NCBI GenBank assembly: GCA_946409475.1
Contig: CAMJWQ010000002.1
Span: forward strand, 1 to 31,813
Length of the DNA: 31,813 nt
Direction: 5' to 3'
Origin: an uncultured Lachnospiraceae bacterium
GTDB taxonomy: Bacteria; Bacillota; Clostridia; Lachnospirales; Lachnospiraceae
The notes under the pieces were generated by a model that made no database searches, had not been told where the DNA came from, and was given only the letters and a program-made list of their open reading frames with translations. Made by a program: the position numbers and the translations under genes. Shown here piece by piece: positions 25,928-31,813 of this stretch. Position 1 is the stretch's first letter. The number at the start of each line of letters is the position of its first letter.

Positions 25928-25960
25928 AGATGCCCTTCTGCGAGCTACAGGAGGGCATCT
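25928..25960 (+). other. Intercistronic hairpin between binding-protein and ATPase genes
   Basis: AGATGCCCTTCTG and CAGGAGGGCATCT form a 13-bp stem with one G-U pair and a 7-base loop in the 107-base gap after the binding-protein gene. There is no U-tract. It parallels the hairpin after mglB and probably allows higher binding-protein expression. Confidence 0.7.
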
Positions 25961-26002
25961 GACATCCGCAGGCAGCAGTAATCTGTGAAATGGGGTAAAT
26001 AG

Positions 26003-27526
26003 ATGAGTGAAAATTATATTTTGCAAATGAAATCCATCGATAAGATATTTCCCGGGGTAAAGGCATTAAAAGGGGTAAATTTTAACCTGAAATCAGGGGA
26101 GGTACATACCTTGATGGGGGAAAACGGTGCCGGTAAGTCTACCTTGATTAAAATATTAACAGGTGTGTATGAGAAGGACGGGGGCCAGATTATTTTTGAC
26201 GGCAGGGAGGTACATTTTACAAACACATTAGACCCTCAGAAATTGGGAATCAGTACCGTATATCAGGAATTAAACATGATTCCGTATTTAACGGTCGGTG
26301 AAAATATATATCTGGGACGCTACCCAAAAACCAGAAAAGGAATCGATTGGAAGACATTGCATGAAAATGCGCAAAGAGAATTAGATGATATGGGGCTTTC
26401 CATCAGCAGCAGGGAACGGCTGAACCATTATGGTACGGCCGCACAGCAGATGGTCTCTATCGTAAGGGCTATCAGTCTTCATTGCAGGATAGTTGTATTG
26501 GATGAGCCTACATCATCCCTGGATACCAAAGAAGTGGAGACCTTATTCGGAATCATTGCAAAATTGAAAGCGAAAAAAATCGGTATTATTTTTATATCCC
26601 ACCGTTTGGATGAAGTATATGCCATCAGCGACAGAATAACCGTATTAAAGGACGGTTCTTATGAAGGCACCTATAAACCGGCGGAGCTGACCCAGTATGA
26701 GCTGGTTAGAAAAATGGTCGGAAAAGAAATTATCCAGGAGGGAATCAATACAAGAAATTATGACGGAAGTAACAAGGAATATGTTGTTGAAATGGAGGAT
26801 ATTTTCTATTATCCGAAGGTTAACGGAGTATCCGTTGCCGTAAAGGAGGGGGAAATCGTTGGTCTGGCAGGCCTGCTGGGATCAGGAAGGACGGAAGTGG
26901 CCCAGGTGCTGTTCGGGTATGCAGGGAATGCTTCAGGCACCATAAAGGTAAAAGGAAATAAGGTGAAAATCAAGGCACCTACCGATGCATTAAAAAACGG
27001 GCTGGCTTTTGTGACGGAAAACCGGAGAGAAGAAGGCGTCATTCCTAATATGACCATACGGGAAAATATCTCGATTTCCGGAATGCCGCAAATATCCAGA
27101 TGGGGATTTATTCAGAGAAAGAAGCAGGTTGCACTGGCCGAAAAATATATACAAAGATTGGAAATCAAAACACCTACCATGGAGCAGAAGTTAAAAAACC
27201 TGTCGGGGGGAAATCAGCAAAAGGTATTGCTGGCCAGGTGGCTGGCAACAGAACCGGATTTGATTATATTAGATGAACCGACACGGGGAATTGATGTAGG
27301 TGCCAAAAAAGAGGTGGAGGAGCTTATCAAGGAAATTGCCGGACAGGGGATAGGAGTGCTTTTAATTTCTTCCGAAATAACGGAGCTGGTACGGAACTGT
27401 GACCGCATTTTCGTACTTCGCGAGGGAAAGAACCAGGGGGTGCTTTTAAAGGAAGACATATCCGAGGAGCGTATCATGAAACAAATCGTGGAGCATGATC
27501 CGGTAAGCAGGGAGGTTCTGACATGA
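26003..27526 (+). CDS. YtfR-like sugar ABC transporter ATPase (tandem domains)
   Basis: This 507-residue double ATPase is of the RbsA/MglA/YtfR class. The first domain has Walker A GENGAGKST, Walker B IVVLDEPTSSLD and a degenerate signature. The second has P-loop GLLGSGRTE, signature LSGGNQQK and LIILDEPTRGIDVGAK. It overlaps the next permease gene by 4 bases (ATGA), indicating coupled translation. The ribosome-binding site is weak (GGGG upstream of the ATG), in contrast with the strong site of the binding-protein gene. It probably drives both permeases encoded downstream as a heterodimer. Confidence 0.93.
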   Translation: MSENYILQMKSIDKIFPGVKALKGVNFNLKSGEVHTLMGENGAGKSTLIKILTGVYEKDGGQIIFDGREVHFTNTLDPQKLGISTVYQELNMIPYLTVGENIYLGRYPKTRKGIDWKTLHENAQRELDDMGLSISSRERLNHYGTAAQQMVSIVRAISLHCRIVVLDEPTSSLDTKEVETLFGIIAKLKAKKIGIIFISHRLDEVYAISDRITVLKDGSYEGTYKPAELTQYELVRKMVGKEIIQEGINTRNYDGSNKEYVVEMEDIFYYPKVNGVSVAVKEGEIVGLAGLLGSGRTEVAQVLFGYAGNASGTIKVKGNKVKIKAPTDALKNGLAFVTENRREEGVIPNMTIRENISISGMPQISRWGFIQRKKQVALAEKYIQRLEIKTPTMEQKLKNLSGGNQQKVLLARWLATEPDLIILDEPTRGIDVGAKKEVEELIKEIAGQGIGVLLISSEITELVRNCDRIFVLREGKNQGVLLKEDISEERIMKQIVEHDPVSREVLT

Positions 27527-28458
27527 AGATAAAAAGTGAACGTAATATTTTTCAAGCGTACGGGGCACCTATTGCTCTGGTGATTTTACTGCTCATAAAT
27601 TGTTTCACAACGCCGAATTTCATAAGCTGGTCCACCATATCCAATTTGGTAACTCACTCGGCTACGGTAATGATTCTGGGGATCGGCATGACAATGGTCA
27701 TCGCGACGGGAGGGATCAATATATCCGTAGGCTCCGTGATGGCGGTATCCTCCATGGTCCTTGCCAAGCTTGTTTTTAAGGACCATATTATTACAGGAGT
27801 CATTGTCTGTCTGCTTGTGGCGGTAGCTACGGGCGTCATTACGGGGATAATTATCACAGTATTTAAAGTACAGCCCATGATTACGACCTTGGCAATGATG
27901 TATGCATTAAGAGGAGTTGCCAAGCTGTTAAACGGAGGTACTATTTTAAATTATAAAAACCAGGATTTTAGTAATTTTGCGTATGTAAAAATCGCCGGAA
28001 TAATTCCCATACATTTTGTCATCGTGTTTGTGCTGGCGGCCGCAGGCTTTATTTTACTCAGAAAAACAAGATTCGGTCTTTATGTGGAGGCATATGGGGA
28101 TAATCCCACTGCGACGAAAATCGCCGGAGTCAATACCATTTTAGTAGTTACCGCAGCCTATGTTCTTTGCAATGTACTGGCAGGAGTGAGCGGAATTTTG
28201 GAAGCAGCGGCCACTACATGTGCGGACCCCGTTAATATGGGATTAAACAAAGAGACCGACGCCATTGCGGCGACGGTGGTGGGCGGTACTCCCATGGCAG
28301 GAGGAAGACCCAACGTTTTCGGGACTATCTGCGGAGCGCTGATATTGCAGCTGATCACCATCATGATAAATATGAATAACGTGCCTTACTCATATTCCCT
28401 TGTATTAAAAGCCTTAATAATTGTTATTTCTATTTACGCGCAAAACATTAAAAAATAA
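27523..28458 (+). CDS. YtfT-like sugar ABC permease
   Basis: This 311-residue polytopic membrane protein is the first of two permeases. Family landmarks are the GGINISVGSVMA motif and the ATPase-contact loop EAYGDNPTATKIAGVN. It ends at the membrane without a cytoplasmic extension. It overlaps the ATPase gene by 4 bases and precedes the second permease by 23 bases. The two-permease arrangement matches YtfT/YjfF and differs from the single-permease mgl locus upstream. Confidence 0.9.
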   Translation: MKIKSERNIFQAYGAPIALVILLLINCFTTPNFISWSTISNLVTHSATVMILGIGMTMVIATGGINISVGSVMAVSSMVLAKLVFKDHIITGVIVCLLVAVATGVITGIIITVFKVQPMITTLAMMYALRGVAKLLNGGTILNYKNQDFSNFAYVKIAGIIPIHFVIVFVLAAAGFILLRKTRFGLYVEAYGDNPTATKIAGVNTILVVTAAYVLCNVLAGVSGILEAAATTCADPVNMGLNKETDAIAATVVGGTPMAGGRPNVFGTICGALILQLITIMINMNNVPYSYSLVLKALIIVISIYAQNIKK

Positions 28459-28481
28459 ATTGGAAAAGGGAGGTGGCAGGT

Positions 28482-29462
28482 ATGAAAGGGATAGGAAAAC
28501 ATATAAAAAATAACGGCACTGTCTTAGGCCTGTTTTTTATGATGCTTTTGGCAGTTATTATAAATCGGAATTTTCTTACGATAGAGAATCTGACAAATGT
28601 ATTAAGACAGGCGAGCATGAACGGTATGATAGCCATCGGCATGACTATGGTTATTATCTGCGGTTCCATTGATTTAAGTGTAGGTACTATGATTGGCTTC
28701 AGCGGATTTTTAGCTTTATATCTAAGCAACTTCAGTCTTATTTTAGCGATAGGGGTACCGCTGCTTTTTGGCCTGCTGGTTGGACTGATTAACGCGTTTT
28801 TAATAAATAAATGTAAGGTAGCACCTTTTATAGCAACACTTTCCATGATGATGGCGGTAAAAGGGGTAACCCTGATACTGACAAAGGAGAATACCTATTT
28901 TGCCGAACATCCGGTGGAAAGCTTTTCCTATGTAGGAAGGGGAATTCTGTTAAATTACATAACGGTACCCTCTGTTTTGTTTGTCGGAGTCAGCTTATTG
29001 GGAGCGGTATTATTGAACAGGACAGCAGCCGGAAGAAGTATGTATGCGGTGGGAGGGAATGAAGAAGCGGCAAGAATGATGGGAGTAAATGTGGAAAAGA
29101 CCAGGCTGGTTGCACACGTACTGACAGGCCTTATGGCCGCCTTATCCGGTATTACCCTTGTATCACGTGTAGGTGCCGCATATCCCCTTGCAGGTGAAGG
29201 TAAGGAGCTGGATGTCATTGCTGCCTGCGTCATCGGCGGTACGGCGCTGACAGGCGGTAAGGGGAAAGTTTCCGGTACCTTTATAGGCGTTTTGATAATC
29301 GGCTTATTAACCAATATTTTCAATATGCAGACCTTTTTAAATTCCTTCTGGGAAAAGGTGATTACAGGGACACTGGTTCTGGTTGTTGTCCTTATCCAGT
29401 CAATCCAGGAAAATCATATTAAAATATATAAAGGCAGTAAGAAAACAGCATCCGTAAAATAA
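28482..29462 (+). CDS. YjfF-like sugar ABC permease
   Basis: This 326-residue polytopic permease pairs with the preceding one. It carries GSIDLSVGTMIGFSG and the contact loop YAVGGNEEAARMMGVN, and ends in a short basic tail. A GTG 9 bases upstream (28473) is in frame but lies inside the ribosome-binding sequence GGGAGG; the ATG at 28482 is preferred. The aldolase gene follows 30 bases downstream, so import and catabolism are on one transcript. Confidence 0.9.
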   Translation: MKGIGKHIKNNGTVLGLFFMMLLAVIINRNFLTIENLTNVLRQASMNGMIAIGMTMVIICGSIDLSVGTMIGFSGFLALYLSNFSLILAIGVPLLFGLLVGLINAFLINKCKVAPFIATLSMMMAVKGVTLILTKENTYFAEHPVESFSYVGRGILLNYITVPSVLFVGVSLLGAVLLNRTAAGRSMYAVGGNEEAARMMGVNVEKTRLVAHVLTGLMAALSGITLVSRVGAAYPLAGEGKELDVIAACVIGGTALTGGKGKVSGTFIGVLIIGLLTNIFNMQTFLNSFWEKVITGTLVLVVVLIQSIQENHIKIYKGSKKTASVK

Positions 29463-29492
29463 GCGGGAATGGATAAAAAGGAGGAAATAAAA

Positions 29493-30287
29493 ATGTATCC
29501 GGGTGAAGAGGAAGCAAAAAAACTAATTTGTGAGATAGGTAGAAAGATGTATGAAAGACAGATGGTTGCGGCAAATGACGGTAACATAGGAATTAAGATT
29601 GGGAATAAGGAGGTAATGGTAACACCCACAGGAGTAAGTAAGGGGGATTTAAAGCCGGAGATGCTTATTAAAGTGGATTTGGACGGTAATATACTGGAAG
29701 GCGCCCATAAACCAACCAGTGAAATGTATATGCATTTGAATATTTATAAGCATAATCCGGAGGTTATATCTACCTGTCACGCGCATCCCGTATTTTGCAG
29801 TGCCTTTGCTGCCGCCGGAATAGTTCCTGATTTAAGTACGGCTCCGGCACCTATTATGATACTGGGAAAAATGCCGGTTGTACCCTTTGCATGTCCGGGG
29901 ACAATGGAGCTGGCGAATTCTGTAATTCCATATGCAAAGGATTACAACGGAGTCTTACTTGCCAATCACGGACCTTTGACATGGGGAAAAACAGCCATGG
30001 GAGCATGGTTTGCTTTAGAAGAAGCGGAAAATTACTGCAGGAGCTGTATTCTTTTAAAATACGTGATGAAGGAAATAAGGCCTATATCCGGTGAGCAGTT
30101 GAAGGTATTGGAGAAAAATATATTTCCGTTGAATGATAAATGCAAAATGACAGCTCCGGATCAAACGACAAATCTGTCTGAGGGCAGGCTTCTCAGCGAA
30201 ATAGAAGGCAACGCCGTTCATTTGTCGGATGCATGTATAAATAAATTGGCAGACAGGATTATTCAGCGGATCAGCAAATCGAATTAG
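29493..30287 (+). CDS. Class II (zinc) aldolase, L-fuculose-1-phosphate aldolase-like
   Basis: This 264-residue enzyme of the class II aldolase/adducin family probably splits a ketose-1-phosphate into dihydroxyacetone phosphate and an aldehyde. Zinc ligands are predicted as His96, His98 (CHAHP) and His159 (NHGPL), with catalytic Glu77 in TSEMYMH. These sit at a constant offset of four from E. coli FucA (Glu73, His92, His94, His155). A Glu at this position favours aldolase over ribulose-phosphate 4-epimerase, which has Asp. The protein is about 50 residues longer than FucA at the C-terminus. AAGGAGG before 29493 decides the start over an ATG at 29469. Fuculose- and rhamnulose-phosphate remain the leading candidates. 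Confidence 0.85.
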   Translation: MYPGEEEAKKLICEIGRKMYERQMVAANDGNIGIKIGNKEVMVTPTGVSKGDLKPEMLIKVDLDGNILEGAHKPTSEMYMHLNIYKHNPEVISTCHAHPVFCSAFAAAGIVPDLSTAPAPIMILGKMPVVPFACPGTMELANSVIPYAKDYNGVLLANHGPLTWGKTAMGAWFALEEAENYCRSCILLKYVMKEIRPISGEQLKVLEKNIFPLNDKCKMTAPDQTTNLSEGRLLSEIEGNAVHLSDACINKLADRIIQRISKSN

Positions 30288-30299
30288 TTGGAGGAAGAG

Positions 30300-31775
30300 A
30301 TGAGAGTCAAAAAGCATATTGCCGTTGATATAGGAGCTGCCAGCGGAAGAGTCATGGCAGGATGGCTGCAGGACGGAAAGCTGCATATGGAGGAATTGCA
30401 CCGCTTTGAAACGGGCGATGTATTTCTGATAGACAGAAGAGTAAGAGATATGTATCGCTGGTATTACGAGATACTGAACGGATGCAAAAGGTTTGCGGAT
30501 AAATATGGCAGTGAAGCGGAGAGTATCGGAGTAGATGCCATGGGTTCCGATTTTGTACTGCTTAACGAAAAGGGAACATTTTTAAGAATGCCTCTTTCCT
30601 ATAGGGATAAAAAGCTGGATTCCAGTGTGCAGCATTGGGTGGAGGAGAAGTATGGTGCCTGGAATATCTATCGGATTTGCGGCAACCAGGCCATGCCAAG
30701 TGATACATTACATCAGCTCCTTCGTTTGCTGAAGGTACGGGATTATTCCATAATGAATGCTGACGGCATCCTTTTTCTGGGAGATGCCATGCATTATTTA
30801 TTATGCGGCAGCAGAAGCGTAGAACATTCCCTGGCAAGCTACGGGCGGTTATTCAATCAGGAGGAAAACCGGTGGGAAGCTTCTATTTTTGAAGCGTTCG
30901 GCCTTCCGCATTCCCTGCAGGCAAAGGTGGTATATGCCGGAGATAAATTAGGGGAGCTTCATGAAGAAATTTGCCGGGATGTAGGCTTTACAAACCGCCC
31001 CGCCGTTATAGCGCCATGCACGCATGACACCTCCTGTGCGGCTGCGGCAGTTCCCGAAGAGAATGAAGACTATATATTTATCAGCAGCGGCTCATGGTCT
31101 CTTATGGGTATGGAGACGGTAAAACCGGTTATCTGTAAGGAAGGGTGGCTGTTTAATGTGTCAAATTCATCAATGCCGTTTAAAAAAAATATGTTTAAAA
31201 AAATCATTACGGGGATGTGGCTCATTCAGCAATGCCGTAAGGAGTGGAAGCAGTATGGCTTTCAGGAGATAGTCATCATGGCGGAACAGGTTAAGGAGAA
31301 TCATGTTTATATAGATCCTGACGATCCGGATTTTTACAGCCCGGATTGTATGACGGAAGCAATTTGCCGGTGTATTAAGAAGAATTACGATGCTGCCGTC
31401 AAGCCTTATGAGGCAGGAAAAATTGCCCGTGTCATTTTCGAAAGCCTTGCATTAAAATATAAATATACGGTAGAAAAGCTGGTGAAAATTTCCGGAAAGA
31501 AGATTAATAAGATTTATATTTTAGGAGGGGGAAGCAAAAATTATCTGCTGAATCAATTTACCGCAAACGCTGCAGGTATTCCGGTATATACGGGAATAGA
31601 GGAAGCTTCTGCGGCGGGAAATATTATCTGCCAATTATATGGTTCCCGGGAGATAAAAACAGAACATGCTGCAAAGGAAATAATTAGAAATACCTTTCCC
31701 CTGTCCGTATATACGGCAGAGGATCATTACTTATGGGAAGAAAAATACGATAATTTTTTGGAAATCATACGGTAA
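30300..31775 (+). CDS. FGGY-family kinase, rhamnulokinase (RhaB)-like
   Basis: This 491-residue sugar kinase is close in layout to E. coli RhaB: AVDIGAASGRVM at the N-terminal phosphate loop, HDTSCAAAA with catalytic Asp243, then ISSGSWSLMG and a GGGSKNYLLNQ nucleotide-binding stretch. RhaB-like kinases act on L-rhamnulose, and in some bacteria on L-fuculose. The conserved DTWGVDF segment is changed to DAMGSDF (79-85), which may shift sugar preference. An in-frame TTG at 30288 overlaps the ribosome-binding site; the ATG at 30300 has GGAGG 6-10 bases upstream. The gene follows the aldolase by 12 bases. No isomerase gene is seen before the window ends. Confidence 0.87.
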   Translation: MRVKKHIAVDIGAASGRVMAGWLQDGKLHMEELHRFETGDVFLIDRRVRDMYRWYYEILNGCKRFADKYGSEAESIGVDAMGSDFVLLNEKGTFLRMPLSYRDKKLDSSVQHWVEEKYGAWNIYRICGNQAMPSDTLHQLLRLLKVRDYSIMNADGILFLGDAMHYLLCGSRSVEHSLASYGRLFNQEENRWEASIFEAFGLPHSLQAKVVYAGDKLGELHEEICRDVGFTNRPAVIAPCTHDTSCAAAAVPEENEDYIFISSGSWSLMGMETVKPVICKEGWLFNVSNSSMPFKKNMFKKIITGMWLIQQCRKEWKQYGFQEIVIMAEQVKENHVYIDPDDPDFYSPDCMTEAICRCIKKNYDAAVKPYEAGKIARVIFESLALKYKYTVEKLVKISGKKINKIYILGGGSKNYLLNQFTANAAGIPVYTGIEEASAAGNIICQLYGSREIKTEHAAKEIIRNTFPLSVYTAEDHYLWEEKYDNFLEIIR

Positions 31776-31813
31776 AAAAAGAGTTATAATAATTTGATAT
31801 AAAAAATGGAAAG

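Noticed and set aside
29493..30287. L-ribulose-5-phosphate 4-epimerase (AraD) as the product of the class II aldolase gene
   Set aside because: The residue after the conserved Ser is Glu77, as in FucA, and not the Asp of AraD, and the adjacent kinase is RhaB-like rather than a ribulokinase.
1..31813. Mobile elements, CRISPR array, phage or toxin-antitoxin genes
   Set aside because: No transposase, integrase, regularly spaced repeats, tRNA-adjacent junction or small toxin pair found. All genes are co-directional metabolic and regulatory operons.

Overview
The window reads as chromosomal DNA of a fermentative, strictly anaerobic member of the Clostridia, most likely a Lachnospiraceae-type gut bacterium. 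The reasons are strong AGGAGG ribosome-binding sites, moderate GC by eye, YesN/YesM two-component pairs beside sugar ABC transporters, GH3 glucosidases and a clostridial [FeFe]-hydrogenase maturation operon. All 24 supported genes lie on the + strand. I see no mobile element, tRNA, rRNA or CRISPR array. The genus is an inference only.

Layout. (1) 1-5736: a GH3 glucosidase with permuted domain order and a C-terminal membrane anchor (cut by the left edge), a canonical GH3 glucosidase, and a GtrA-like membrane protein, closed by a terminator. (2) 5912-6985: a single-gene unit encoding an unrecognised charged coiled-coil protein, with a very symmetrical terminator. (3) 7103-15404: a galactose-type sugar sensing and uptake locus. 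The YesN-like regulator, YesM-like kinase and an extra sugar-binding lipoprotein overlap in series (a probable three-component sensor), followed by mglB-mglA-mglC. (4) 15405-15779: a 375-base gap with near-identical direct repeats, several hairpins and U-tracts. (5) 15780-21716: a TM1266-family protein, hydE, hydG, hydF, aspartate ammonia-lyase and a Bcp-type peroxiredoxin. This is an H-cluster assembly operon with an ammonia-releasing enzyme inside it. (6) 21868-31775: a second YesN/YesM pair, then an ABC transporter of the YtfQ-YtfR-YtfT-YjfF type (one binding protein, one double ATPase, two permeases), a FucA-like class II aldolase and a RhaB-like kinase. These suggest uptake and aldolytic breakdown of a deoxyhexose or pentose. 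The isomerase that would complete the pathway is not in the window.

How it fits together. Two separately controlled sugar-import systems and a glucosidase cluster feed glycolysis, and the hydrogenase maturases support disposal of the electrons as H2. The hydrogenase itself is encoded elsewhere. The points most worth a second look are the overlapping regulator-kinase-binding protein set, the aspartase and TM1266 gene in the hyd operon, the structured leader in front of it, the kinase/aldolase/YtfQ-type transporter combination, and the unknown coiled-coil gene.
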